A stretch of 64,000 nt of DNA, from assembly GCF_008124835.1 (NCBI RefSeq), contig NZ_VNHW01000001.1:62001-126000 (forward strand). Reading direction: 5' to 3'. The notes beneath the pieces are model-generated. The model did no database searches. It was not told where the DNA came from and saw only the letters and a program-made list of their open reading frames with translations. The position numbers and the translations under genes were made by a program. This document shows, in pieces, positions 10,336-18,460 of this stretch; positions within the stretch are counted from its first letter, which is position 1, and each line of letters begins with the position of its first letter. Source of the DNA: Blastococcus xanthinilyticus (GTDB lineage: Bacteria > Actinomycetota > Actinomycetes > Mycobacteriales > Geodermatophilaceae).

Positions 10336-10718
10336 TCCGCGGCGTCGCCACCGTCCCGCCGGACCAGGTCGCCGACCGCGTCCTCCAGCCGGGCCCAGGT
10401 CGAGCTCCACTCCACCAGGGGGTCGAGGATCCGCTCGAAGACGGCGAGCTGCTGGTCGAAGGCGTCCAGCTGGGCGCGCATGGCGGCGATCGACGCCCGC
10501 TGCGCGGTCACCATGTCCATCACCGCGCGGAGCTGGGCCGCCGACATCGTTCCGGGCGGGCTGGGCAGCGCGGGCAGCGGCAGCCGGGACGTCGCACTGC
10601 CGGCCAGGCTGCGGGCGCGCTCGGTGAAGCTCCGCAGCTGGGCGACGAAGTCGTCGACGGACCGGCCGACCCCACCGCCCTGGCCCGCAGGCCGGTCGTC
10701 TCCCCCGGACCCGGTCAT
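10323..10718 (-). CDS. Small helical protein, unknown function
   Basis: Start at ATG 10718 is supported by GAGGGGG eight bases upstream; a longer frame to 10760 lacks that support. The 131-residue product has a Gly/Pro-rich N-terminus, a helical stretch SVDDFVAQLRSFTERARS, a short Pro-rich break, and a second long helix pair ending DPLVEWSSTWARLEDAVGDL. The helix-rich pattern with a DPLVEWSSTWA tail recalls small proteins associated with polyhydroxyalkanoate granules or synthases, but this is weak. It overlaps tail to tail with the coiled-coil gene on the plus strand by 13 bases. Confidence 0.65.
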   Translation of the reverse strand: MTGSGGDDRPAGQGGGVGRSVDDFVAQLRSFTERARSLAGSATSRLPLPALPSPPGTMSAAQLRAVMDMVTAQRASIAAMRAQLDAFDQQLAVFERILDPLVEWSSTWARLEDAVGDLVRRDGGDAADQTP

Positions 10719-10826
10719 CGTTCCCCCTCGCCGCTCGGTCCCGCACCCGACCTTAGGCACGGGCGGAGGGCCCTGCCTGTCGGACGGGAGCCGGGCGGCG
10801 AGCGGTGGGGCCGTGAGCGGGTCCGC

Positions 10827-11666
10827 TCAGTACCAGCCCACCGACTGGGAGTGCGACCAGGCGCCGCAGGGCGAGCCGAACCGGTTCTCGATGTAGATGA
10901 GGCCGGCGTCGATCTGCCGGTAACCGTCGGAGGTCTTGGCGATGCCGGTGCCGGCCCAGGTGGAGTTCAGGAACTGCGCGATCCCGTACGCGGTGCTGGT
11001 CGGGTTCTGCGCGTTGGGGTTCCAGCCGCTCTCCTTGCCCCAGAGGTTCTCCAGGCAGGTGAACTCGCTGCCCGAGCCCCCGAGCTGCTGCATCGCGTAG
11101 TCCTTGTACGACCCGGCCGGTGCGGCGGCGGCGGTGGTGCCGCGCCCCGGTCGCGCGGCCGCGGCCTGCGACTCCGCGGCGCGGGCGGCCTCGGCCCGCG
11201 CGGCCTCCTCGGCCCGTGCGGCCTCCTCGGCCCGTGCGGCCTCCTCGGCGGCGATCCGGGCGGCCTCGGCCCGTGCGGCCTCCTCCGCGGCGATCCGGGC
11301 GGCCTCCTCGGCGGCGCGGCGGTCGAGCTCGGCCTGCTCCGCGGCGGCGCGGGCCTCGGCGGCCGCGGTCTGCTCCGCGCTCCGCTCGCTCCGGCTGGCG
11401 GCCAGCTGCCCCAGGGTGTCGGCGGCGCGCTCGGTGACCTCGGGGGCCGGCGTCTCGGCGGAGAGGCCCAGCTGCTCGGCGACGGCGACCGACGCCAGCT
11501 GCGGCTCGGCCTGCGCCGGCGGCTGGTCGGCGACGACACCGTTGACGGTCAGGCCGCCGGCGACGGCGACGGCGAGCAGGATCGCGGGGCGGCGGACCGG
11601 CACCGACCGCCGGCGGCCCTCGGACGGACGCGGGGCGCGGGCGATCGTGGTGGCGCGAAGGTTCAT
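10827..11666 (-). CDS. Secreted transglycosylase-like cell-wall enzyme with Ala/Glu-rich helix
   Basis: The 279-residue protein has an N-terminal signal/anchor (Arg-rich start, then a hydrophobic run RRPAILLAVAVAGGLTVNG), a long Ala/Glu/Arg helical spacer (about 80-165) built from imperfect AEEAARAEEAARA repeats, and a C-terminal lysozyme/transglycosylase-like domain (about 195-279). The latter holds the likely catalytic Glu in LWGKESGWNPNAQNPTSTAYG and IAQFLNSTW, and ends GAWSHSQSVGWY. Such proteins cut or remodel peptidoglycan, and actinobacterial versions are related to resuscitation-promoting-factor-type enzymes. The leader upstream carries a c-di-AMP riboswitch, a known control of such genes. 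The domain call is strong; exact bond specificity is inference. Confidence 0.88.
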   Translation of the reverse strand: MNLRATTIARAPRPSEGRRRSVPVRRPAILLAVAVAGGLTVNGVVADQPPAQAEPQLASVAVAEQLGLSAETPAPEVTERAADTLGQLAASRSERSAEQTAAAEARAAAEQAELDRRAAEEAARIAAEEAARAEAARIAAEEAARAEEAARAEEAARAEAARAAESQAAAARPGRGTTAAAAPAGSYKDYAMQQLGGSGSEFTCLENLWGKESGWNPNAQNPTSTAYGIAQFLNSTWAGTGIAKTSDGYRQIDAGLIYIENRFGSPCGAWSHSQSVGWY

Positions 11667-11713
11667 GGGGTGGAACTGCTCCAGGGGCAGGCACGGCAGG
11701 GCCGCGGGGGGCG

Positions 11714-11870
11714 CGCTGCTGCGGGGTGGTCGAGTAGCAGCGGGTGCCGGGCGGAGAAGGCCCTACCCGCGACGGGACGTGCCCGGCGCGCGATTCACCC
11801 CAGTGCTGCGGTGGGTCCCCGGCTCCCCCGCGGCTCTCTGGCTGCGGGCGATTCGGCGGCGCCCGGCGGA
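11714..11870 (-). promoter_or_regulatory. ydaO-type c-di-AMP riboswitch
   Basis: Reading the minus strand, the leader of the transglycosylase gene contains the conserved ydaO blocks in order: GCCGCCGAATC (about 11860-11850), CGGGGGAGCCGGGGACCCACC (split over 11830-11810), GGGGTGAATCGCG (about 11801-11789), GCGGGTAGGGC and TTCTCCGCCCGG (about 11770-11747). A closing stem pairs 11860-11867 with 11746-11753. A downstream hairpin (11736-11742 with 11714-11720) could be the expression platform. ydaO riboswitches bind cyclic di-AMP and, in actinobacteria, often precede cell-wall hydrolase genes; in known cases ligand turns expression off. The match is by memory of the consensus, not by a covariance search. 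It accounts for most of the 307-base gap at 11667-11973. Confidence 0.85.
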
Positions 11871-11973
11871 CCTCCCCTGCTGGGGAGTGGACGACCGACG
11901 GGCGGGACCCACGGTAACCACCGTTATCGCGCCGTGACAATCCCCGGACGGGAAAAGGATGCCAGGCGACAGC

Positions 11974-12654
11974 TCAGGGCAGCCGCCAGACCGTCGTCCG
12001 GCGCACCGGCGCGGGGCGGTCGGGTGATGGCTCGGTGTCGGCCACGTCGTAGGCGGCCACCGCCTCCAGCCGGTCCTCGGGCAGGTAGACCCGCCCCGGA
12101 TCGCCGACGAGCACCTCGGCCCCCCCGGCGCGGGCCGCGTCGAGGAACGGCAGCACCCGGTCGGTCATCTCGCGGTCGTAGCAGACGTCCCCGGCCAGGA
12201 CGACGTCCACGGCCGGAGGCCCGTCGCCCAGCACGTCACCGACCGGGGTGATGCCCGCCGTCCCGTTCCGCTCGGCGTTGACGGTGATCGCGGTGAGGGC
12301 GAACGGGTCGACGTCACTGGCCAGCACGCTCGCCGCGCCGGCCCGCACGGCGGCGACGGCGACCAGCCCGCTGCCCGCGCCCAGGTCGAGCACGCTCCGG
12401 CCGGCGACCAGCTCCGGGTGGTCGAGCACGTACCGGGCCAGCGCCTGACCGCCCGGCCAGGCGGCGGCCCAGAACGGCGGATCGGTCGAGGTGCGCCCCT
12501 GCTCGGTCTCCATCGCCTCCCACAGGGCGACGACGTCCGCGGCCACCAGCAGCTCCACCTCGGGGACCAGCGCCGGCCGGACGGGCCTCGTGTGGGCGCG
12601 CACGAAGGACGCGGGAACGGGGCGGTCGGCCGGCACCCGGGCAGTCAACCGCAC
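11974..12654 (-). CDS. Class I SAM-dependent methyltransferase
   Basis: This 226-residue protein has the SAM-binding motif VLDLGAGSGLVAVAAVRAGA (residues about 88-107), an acidic motif II (LASDVDPFAL) and VDVVLAGDVCYDREM, the arrangement of the Nnt1/ETFB-lysine-methyltransferase-like group (small proteins related to protein lysine and L11 methyltransferases). FWAAAWPGGQALARYV before motif I is typical of that group. Probably cytosolic; substrate unknown. The GTG start at 12654 lies 37 bases after the next upstream gene on the same strand, so co-transcription with the GNAT gene is possible. Confidence 0.82.
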   Translation of the reverse strand: MRLTARVPADRPVPASFVRAHTRPVRPALVPEVELLVAADVVALWEAMETEQGRTSTDPPFWAAAWPGGQALARYVLDHPELVAGRSVLDLGAGSGLVAVAAVRAGAASVLASDVDPFALTAITVNAERNGTAGITPVGDVLGDGPPAVDVVLAGDVCYDREMTDRVLPFLDAARAGGAEVLVGDPGRVYLPEDRLEAVAAYDVADTEPSPDRPAPVRRTTVWRLP

Positions 12655-12691
12655 CGGGCACGCGGGTGCGCGGCCGGGCGGGACGCCCGCG

Positions 12692-13705
12692 TCACTGCCG
12701 CAGCGACCAGGTCGACAGGCGACCGGCGGGCCGGAAGCCGAGCGCCTCGTTGACCGCGACCATCGGGGTGTTGCCGTCGGAGTTGTAGGTGCTGATCCGC
12801 CGGACGACGGGGAACCGGTCGGCCAGCTCGCGCAGCACGGCCACCTTCATCCGCGCCCCCAGCCGGTGCCCGCGGTGCTCGCGCAGCACCAGGGTGCCGC
12901 CCTGGTGCGCCCGCTCGGGCTGCGCCAGCGGGACCTGGAGCTCGGTGAACCCGACCAGCCGCCCGCTCCCGGTCACGGCGCCGGCGGACAGCACCGTCCG
13001 GCCGCGGGCGACGTGCGACCGCTCGTACTCGCGGATCCGCTCGCCGTCCCACTCCTCCTCCTCGACCGGCAGCTCCCCGTGCGGGGCGTCGGTGGTCATC
13101 CGCCGCTCCAGCAGGGCGCGGTCCTCGAGCAGCGCGTCCGGGGTGCGGTCGCGCCAGGTGACGACGTCGTACCCGCCGCCGGCCCGCGCCGCCTCGGCCG
13201 CCACCGCCCGCAGCCGGGCGGGGTCCACCGGCAGCAGGAGGTCGCGGCGGGTCTCCAGCAGGTCGCAGGTCCAGCCGTGCCGCTCGGCGAACGCGCGCCC
13301 GGGCGAGGCCGGCGTGGCCTCGTCCACCTCGGCGATGAGCACGGTCCGGCCGCGGCCGGCCGCCAGGGCGGCGCCCTCCGCCAGGAGGGCGCTGCCCACG
13401 CCCCGGCGCCGGGAGTCCGGGTGCACGGCGACGTCCAGGATCGCCACCGACGCGTTGTCCCTCAGGGGCAGTATCACCCGGAGCGCGCCGACGACGGCGT
13501 CGTCGGCCACGGCGGCCCGGTGGGTGCCCTCCCGGGACCCACCGGGCGTGCCGAGCTGCCGGCCGAGGGCCACGTGGTCCTGGGCCGGCCGGGGCGGCTC
13601 ACCGGGGCGGTCGGCGCGCTGCCCGGCGGCCCAGACCTCGCACCAGGCGGGGAACAGCGCGTCGTCCGGGCCGAGCTCGACGATGCGGGCGGGCGGGGCG
13701 GTCAC
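12692..13705 (-). CDS. Tandem GNAT-family N-acetyltransferase
   Basis: The 337-residue protein contains two GNAT folds. The first (about 1-165) has the acetyl-CoA loop DVAVHPDSRRRGVGSALL; the second (about 180-337) has the looser LREHRGHRLGARMKVAVL and ends with the usual NPMV/NEALGFRPAG-like motif NTPMVAVNEALGF. Tandem GNATs are common in actinobacteria and include mycothiol synthase (MshD); this one is not clearly MshD because the diagnostic regions differ, and I would not assign a substrate. GTG start at 13705. Confidence 0.8.
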   Translation of the reverse strand: MTAPPARIVELGPDDALFPAWCEVWAAGQRADRPGEPPRPAQDHVALGRQLGTPGGSREGTHRAAVADDAVVGALRVILPLRDNASVAILDVAVHPDSRRRGVGSALLAEGAALAAGRGRTVLIAEVDEATPASPGRAFAERHGWTCDLLETRRDLLLPVDPARLRAVAAEAARAGGGYDVVTWRDRTPDALLEDRALLERRMTTDAPHGELPVEEEEWDGERIREYERSHVARGRTVLSAGAVTGSGRLVGFTELQVPLAQPERAHQGGTLVLREHRGHRLGARMKVAVLRELADRFPVVRRISTYNSDGNTPMVAVNEALGFRPAGRLSTWSLRQ

Positions 13706-13758
13706 ATCCGGAGTTCTACCGCCCGCGGCAACCGGTTTTCGGCCGCGCAGGCCGACGC

Positions 13759-14604
13759 TCAGACCGACGGCGGCGTCGCCGGTGCCGCCCGTCGGGCGAT
13801 CAGCCGCCAGTAGCTGCCGGGCAGCAGGCGGACGAGGAGGTCGGGCACGGTCGCGCTCCAGCCGATGAGCAGCCGCGGACGCCGCCGCTCGATCGCCGCG
13901 ACGATCCGGGCGGCGGCGTCCTCCGGCGGCATCCGCAGCAGCTTGGCGAACTGCTTGCGCCCCTGCTCGTACTCCGCCACGGAGACGCCGGAGCCGACCC
14001 GGGCGCTCTCGGCGATCCGGGTGCGGATGCCGCCGGGGTGCACCACGGTGACGCCGATCCCGTCCTGGGCCAGCTCGTGCCGCAGCGACTCGCTGAAACC
14101 ACGGACGGCGAACTTGCTGGCCGCGTAGGCGGCCTGACCCGCGGGGGCGAAGATGCCGAAGACGCTCGACACGTTCACCACGTGGGCCCCGGGGTGCGTC
14201 TTGAGCACCGGCAGCAGGGCGTGGGTGAGCCGGACGACGGCGCGGAAGTTCACCGCCATCACCCAGTCGAACTCCTCGAGGGTGACCTGGTCGAAGCGGC
14301 CGCCGAGCGCCACGCCGGCGTTGTTGACCAGCAGCGTCGTCTCCGGGTGCTCGGCGACCAGCGCGGCCGCCAGCCGCGCGGTCGCCTCGTCGTCGGCCAG
14401 GTCGACGACGGTGGTGGCGACCCGCAGCGCCGGGGAGGCGGCGCGGATCCGGGCGGCCACGGCCTCGAGCCGTCCGGCGTCGCGGTCGAGCAGCACCAGG
14501 TGGCTGCCGCGGGCGGCCAGCTGCCCGGCCAGCGCCTCGCCGATGCCGCTCGCCGCCCCGGTGACGACGGCCGTTCCGCCGGCGAAGGCGTAGGGACCCA
14601 TCAT
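13759..14604 (-). CDS. Short-chain dehydrogenase/reductase linked to EthA
   Basis: This 281-residue SDR shows the NAD(P) motif TGAASGIG (about 15-22), NNAG (about 91-94) and the catalytic Ser and YAASK (in VSSVFGIF...AAYAASKFAVRG). After the Rossmann domain there is a C-terminal extension with LLIGWSATVPDLLVRLLPGSYW that may contact membrane. It belongs to the group of SDRs that accompany flavin monooxygenases in mycobacteria. The first of two adjacent ATGs (14604) overlaps the stop of ethA in an ATGA, so the pair is translationally coupled. A plausible role is oxidation or reduction of the ketone/alcohol handled by the monooxygenase; this is inferred from context only. Confidence 0.88.
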   Translation of the reverse strand: MMGPYAFAGGTAVVTGAASGIGEALAGQLAARGSHLVLLDRDAGRLEAVAARIRAASPALRVATTVVDLADDEATARLAAALVAEHPETTLLVNNAGVALGGRFDQVTLEEFDWVMAVNFRAVVRLTHALLPVLKTHPGAHVVNVSSVFGIFAPAGQAAYAASKFAVRGFSESLRHELAQDGIGVTVVHPGGIRTRIAESARVGSGVSVAEYEQGRKQFAKLLRMPPEDAAARIVAAIERRRPRLLIGWSATVPDLLVRLLPGSYWRLIARRAAPATPPSV

Positions 14605-16091
14605 GCCACCGTCCGCTCGGGCACCGCGGCGGCCCGCGCCCGCGGCTGGAAGGTCATGCCCTCGTCCTCCAGGGCGCCACGGCGCATCAGCGCGACGTCG
14701 CGCAGGTAGTTCTGGTGCAGCCGCCACGGCGCGCGTCCGCCCTGCTTCGGCAGGCCGGCGAGGCTGCGCTGCACGTAGCCGGCGGCGAGGTCGAGGAACG
14801 GCGCGTCGGCGCCCTCCGGCGGGGCGACCGGGGTCGCCGATCCGTAGCCGTGGGCGTCCATGTGGTCGAGGAGCCGGCACACGTAGCCGTTGACCAGGTC
14901 GGCCTTGAGCGTCCAGGAGGCGTTCGTGTAGCCGATGACCATCGAGAAGTTCGGCACGCCCGAGAGCATCATCCCCTTGTAGGAGACGGTCTCGGGCAGC
15001 TCGACCCGCTCCCCGTCCACGGCGAGGGTCATCCCGCCGGCCGGCAGCAGGTTCAGCCCGGTCGCGGTGACCACGACGTCGGCGGGGAGGTGCTCCCCCG
15101 ACTCCAGCTCGATGCCGTCCTCGGTGAAGGTGGCGATCCGGTCGGTGGCGACCGAGGCCCTCCCCCCGCGCAGGGCGCGGAACAGGTCGCCGTCGGGGAC
15201 GAGGCAGAGCCGCTGGTCCCACGGGTCGTAGGGCGGGTTGAAGTGCGTGCTGACGGCGAACCCGGCCGGCAGCTGCTTCTCGGTGAGCCGGCGGATCAGC
15301 CTGCGCACCAGCGCCGGGCGGCGGCGGCTGAGCTGGTAGAGCGCGGTGCTGCTGAGCACGTTCTTCCACCGGACGATCGGGTACGCGGCCCGCGCCGGCA
15401 GCCGGGCACGGAGCCACTGCGCCAGGGGGTCGCGGCTGGGCAGCGACATGATGTAGCTCGGCGTGCGCTGCAGCATCGTCACGTGCTCGGCCTGCTCGGC
15501 GAGGGTGGGCACGAGGGTGACGGCGGTGGCGCCGCTGCCGATGATCACCACCTTCCTACCGGTGACGTCGAGGTCCTCGGGCCAGTGCTGCGGGTGCACG
15601 AACTGCCCGCGGAAGCGCTCCTCCCCCTCGAAGCGGGGGCGGAAGCCCTCGTCGTAGCGGTAGTAGCCCGAGCAGGCCGACAGCCACGAGCAGGTCAGCT
15701 GCACCGTCTCGCCGGTGTCGGTGCGCTCGGCGGTGACCGTCCACCGGCCCTCCGCCGTCGACCACTCCGCGGACCGCACCCGGTGGTGGTACCGGATCTT
15801 GCCGGTGACCCCGAACTCGCGTGCGGTCTCCTCGATGTACCGGCGGATGGCCGGCCCGTCGGCGATCGAGCTCGCCTCGTTCCACGGGCGGAAGGAGTAG
15901 CCGAGGGTGAACATGTCCGAGTCCGACCGGACGCCGGGATAGCGGAAGAGGTCCCAGGTGCCGCCGAGGGCCGCCCGTGACTCCAGCACCAGGTAGCTGG
16001 TGCCCGGCCGGTCCTTCTCCAGGTGGCAGGCGGCGCCGATGCCGGAGAGGCCGGCTCCCACGATCAGGACGTCCACGTGCTGGGTCGACAT
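14601..16091 (-). CDS. ethA: EthA-type Baeyer-Villiger flavin monooxygenase
   Basis: A 496-residue FAD/NADPH monooxygenase. It has the FAD motif VGAGLSGIG (11-19), GGTWDLFRYPG, the Baeyer-Villiger fingerprint FRGQFVHPQHWP (160-171), the NADPH motif IGSGATAVTLVP (184-195) and ATGLNL. From memory it aligns over its full length with Mycobacterium tuberculosis EthA (shared WDLFRYPGxRSDSDM, YKGMMLSGxPN, GYTNASWTLKADLV, YLRD). EthA oxidises ketones and activates thioamide prodrugs such as ethionamide. The gene is divergent from an EthR orthologue across a 147-base gap with inverted repeats, exactly the mycobacterial arrangement. Identification as the orthologue is confident; the native substrate is unknown. 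Confidence 0.93.
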   Translation of the reverse strand: MSTQHVDVLIVGAGLSGIGAACHLEKDRPGTSYLVLESRAALGGTWDLFRYPGVRSDSDMFTLGYSFRPWNEASSIADGPAIRRYIEETAREFGVTGKIRYHHRVRSAEWSTAEGRWTVTAERTDTGETVQLTCSWLSACSGYYRYDEGFRPRFEGEERFRGQFVHPQHWPEDLDVTGRKVVIIGSGATAVTLVPTLAEQAEHVTMLQRTPSYIMSLPSRDPLAQWLRARLPARAAYPIVRWKNVLSSTALYQLSRRRPALVRRLIRRLTEKQLPAGFAVSTHFNPPYDPWDQRLCLVPDGDLFRALRGGRASVATDRIATFTEDGIELESGEHLPADVVVTATGLNLLPAGGMTLAVDGERVELPETVSYKGMMLSGVPNFSMVIGYTNASWTLKADLVNGYVCRLLDHMDAHGYGSATPVAPPEGADAPFLDLAAGYVQRSLAGLPKQGGRAPWRLHQNYLRDVALMRRGALEDEGMTFQPRARAAAVPERTVA

Positions 16092-16164
16092 GCCCGCATC
16101 TCCGGTTCGTTGGTCCGGCCGCGCCGGAACTGGGGCCGCGCCGGTAGCAGGACGGCGTCGCCGA

Positions 16165-16210
16165 CGACGTTATCGACGCTCCGTCGAAGGAGTCAACACG
16201 GTGTCGAAGA
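16165..16210. promoter_or_regulatory. Probable EthR operator in the ethA-ethR divergent gap
   Basis: Two inverted-repeat pairs lie side by side: TCGAC (16173-16177) with GTCGA (16183-16187), and TCAACAC (16193-16199) with GTGTCGA (16201-16207), the second with one mismatch. The known mycobacterial EthR operator is a long region of several TCGAC/GTGTCGA-like half-sites that binds multiple EthR dimers, so this matches in kind. Position between both start codons fits control of both genes. Not experimentally known. Confidence 0.6.
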
Positions 16211-16238
16211 ACGGCGTGCTGCGGCTAGTCTGCGGACC

Positions 16239-16892
16239 GTGCCGACTGCCACGGGGAAGCTGCCCGGTGCCGGGCGCGGCCGACGGGCCGCCCGGCCCTC
16301 CGGCGACGACCGGGAGCTGGCGATCCTCGCCACCGCCGAGCGGCTGCTGGCCGAACGGCCGCTGGCCGCCATCTCGGTCGACGACCTCGCGCGCGGCGCC
16401 GGGATCTCCCGGCCCACGTTCTACTTCTACTTCTCCTCCAAGGACGCCGTCCTGCTCGCCCTGCTCGACCGCGTCGTCGCCGAGGCGGACGCGGCGATGC
16501 GCCGGGTGTTCGGGACGCCGGCCGCGGGCGCGCGGGACGGCTGGGCGCGGGCGATCGCCGCCTACTACGACACCTTCCGGGCGCACCGGGCGCTCACCGT
16601 CGCCTGGGCGCAGGCGCGCTCGACCAGCGACGAGGTACGGGCCCTGTGGGCGGTGGTGTTCGAGCGCTGGGTGCGGCAGTGCGCCGACGCCGTCGACGCG
16701 GAGCGGGCGCGCGGCGCCGCGCCACCGGGCCTGCCCTCGCGCGAGCTCGCCGTGGCCCTGACGTCGATGAACGAGCGCGTCCTCTACGCCACCTTCAGCG
16801 GCGACGGGCCCGCCGTGGCCGAGGAGGACGTCGTCGACGTGCTCCTCGGGATCTGGCTGTCGGCGATCTACGGCGGCCCGATCCCCGACTGA
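16239..16892 (+). CDS. ethR: EthR, TetR-family repressor of ethA
   Basis: The GTG at 16239 gives 217 residues. The N-terminal half is nearly identical in pattern to mycobacterial EthR: ARPSGDDRELAILATAE, ISVDDLARGAGISRPTFYFY and SKDAVLLALLDRVV, that is, the whole helix-turn-helix (about 40-85). The ligand-binding domain keeps AERARGAAPPGLPSRELAVAL and MNERVLYATF. EthR represses ethA and is released by hydrophobic ligands. Divergent orientation with a repeat-rich gap supports the same regulation here, including autoregulation. No clear ribosome site precedes the GTG, so translation may start on a near-leaderless message. Confidence 0.92.
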   Translation: MPTATGKLPGAGRGRRAARPSGDDRELAILATAERLLAERPLAAISVDDLARGAGISRPTFYFYFSSKDAVLLALLDRVVAEADAAMRRVFGTPAAGARDGWARAIAAYYDTFRAHRALTVAWAQARSTSDEVRALWAVVFERWVRQCADAVDAERARGAAPPGLPSRELAVALTSMNERVLYATFSGDGPAVAEEDVVDVLLGIWLSAIYGGPIPD

Positions 16893-16918
16893 GGCCGCGA
16901 CCCCGCACCGCGATGCCC

Positions 16919-17866
16919 TCAGACCGCGAGGGTCGCCACCGTGCTCCCGGTCAGGCTGCCGAACCACAGCGTGCCCCCGGCCTCGCGCACGCCGGTGAGC
17001 ATCTGGAACCCCGGGATCTCGCCGCTGAACCGGTGCACGACCCGGCCGCCGTCGTCGACGGCCAGCACGCCGAGCGTCCGGCCGGGGCTCGGCTGCAGCG
17101 CCGGCGGAAGCATGCCGACCAGCGCGCGCAGCGGCGCGGGCAGCCGGTGCACGACGGCGAGCGAGGCCACCCGCGGGCTGGGCAGCGTGACCCAGACCAG
17201 GCCGTCGGAGCCGAGGGCGATGTTGTCGGGATGACCCGGGAGGTCGTCGACGAAGACCTCCGAGGTGCCGGCCCGCGCGCCGGTGAGCCACACCCGGCGC
17301 ACCCGCGCCGCCCCGGTCTCGGCCACCGCGACCCACGACCCGTCGGCGGCCAGCGCGACGCCGTTGGCGAACTCCAGCCCGCCGAGCAGCTCGTCGACGT
17401 CGCCGTCGGGGCCGCGCCGGAACAGCCGGCCGGTGGCGGTGCGCCGCACCAGGTCGGCGCGCCACTGCGGGATGCGGAAGCGCTGCGAGGAGTCGGTGAA
17501 GTAGATCGTCCCGTCGGCCGCGACGGCCGCGTTGTTCACCGCCTCCAGCCGGGCGCCGTCCACCCGGTCGACCAGCGTGCGGACGGCACCGTCGGCGAGC
17601 GAGACGGCCAGCAGCCCGGCCTCGGAAGCGCACACCAGCAGCTCGCCGTCGCCGAGCAGCTCCACGCCCAGCGGGCGGCCGGGCACGCGCGCCACGGTCT
17701 CCACCGGGCCGGCGGGGCCGGCGAGGCGGACGATCCGGCCGTCGGCCAGGCCGGTGTACACCCGCCCCGAGCCGTCGACCACGACGTCCTCGGGGCCCTC
17801 GCCGACCGGCACCACGACCGTCCCGCCGAAGTCGCGCCCGGCGGGAGCTCCCTCCCGGGCCGTCAC
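16919..17866 (-). CDS. SMP-30/strictosidine-synthase-like beta-propeller protein
   Basis: The 315-residue product starts at a GTG that overlaps the stop of the upstream universal stress gene (GTGA, 17863-17866). It has repeated blades such as GPEDVVVDGSGRVYTGLADG, EAVNNAAVAADGTIYFTDSS, LEFANGVALAADGSWVAVAE and GHPDNIALGSDGLVWV, matching the six-bladed propeller of the SMP-30/gluconolactonase and strictosidine synthase-like group. These are usually calcium-dependent lactonases or esterases; the motif DSSQRF and GHPDNI fit metal/substrate sites. No signal peptide is visible. Substrate unknown. Confidence 0.82.
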   Translation of the reverse strand: MTAREGAPAGRDFGGTVVVPVGEGPEDVVVDGSGRVYTGLADGRIVRLAGPAGPVETVARVPGRPLGVELLGDGELLVCASEAGLLAVSLADGAVRTLVDRVDGARLEAVNNAAVAADGTIYFTDSSQRFRIPQWRADLVRRTATGRLFRRGPDGDVDELLGGLEFANGVALAADGSWVAVAETGAARVRRVWLTGARAGTSEVFVDDLPGHPDNIALGSDGLVWVTLPSPRVASLAVVHRLPAPLRALVGMLPPALQPSPGRTLGVLAVDDGGRVVHRFSGEIPGFQMLTGVREAGGTLWFGSLTGSTVATLAV

Positions 17867-18375
17867 TCCCCGACGACGGCGGAGCCGGCCTCGGCGGCGG
17901 TGAAGTCGCGGCCTCCGGCACCGGTGCGGACGACGGTGACCGGGCACGCCGCGTGGTGCACGAGCTGGTCGCTGACCGAGCCGAGCAGCAGGCCGGCGAA
18001 GCCGCCCCGGCCGCGCGCGCCGACCACCAGCAGGCTGGCCCCCTCGGCGGCGGTCAGCAGCCCCTGCACCGGCGCCCGGTGCACGACGTGGCAGGTGACC
18101 CGGACGCCCGGGTCCACCCCGGCCGCGGCGACGTGCGCGGTCAGCTCGTCGAGGACCGCCTTCTCCCAATCGGTCATCGGCGGCACGTAGCCGGGCTCCC
18201 AGGTGCTCGGCTGCGGCGCGGTGGTCATCGACCAGGCGCGCACGACGTGCAGGTCGACGTCGGCCCGCCGCGCCAGCCGCGCCGCCCAGCGGACCGCCTC
18301 CTGGGCGCACTTGGACCCGTCGTGGCCGACGACGATGCCACCCTCGACCTGCACGACCTCACGGACCTCGTCCAC
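17863..18375 (-). CDS. Universal stress protein, single domain
   Basis: From GTG 18375 (GGAGGGAACC just upstream) the protein has 170 residues with one UspA fold: GGIVVGHDGSKCAQEAVRWA, and the ATP-binding signature VVGARGRGGFAGLLLGSVSDQLV with CPVTVV close behind. The G-2x-G-9x-G-S/T pattern is complete, so ATP binding is likely. Such proteins help in starvation and oxidative stress survival; in actinobacteria many are under DosR or SigF-type control, but no such site is clear here. It leads a two-gene unit with the propeller protein. Confidence 0.9.
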   Translation of the reverse strand: MDEVREVVQVEGGIVVGHDGSKCAQEAVRWAARLARRADVDLHVVRAWSMTTAPQPSTWEPGYVPPMTDWEKAVLDELTAHVAAAGVDPGVRVTCHVVHRAPVQGLLTAAEGASLLVVGARGRGGFAGLLLGSVSDQLVHHAACPVTVVRTGAGGRDFTAAEAGSAVVGE

Positions 18376-18460
18376 GGTTCCCTCCCTGTTGCTGCGTACC
18401 GGCGCGATCACCCTCTCACCAAGGGGCGCCCCGAGTCACCGCCGCCATGCGGCGAGGACG

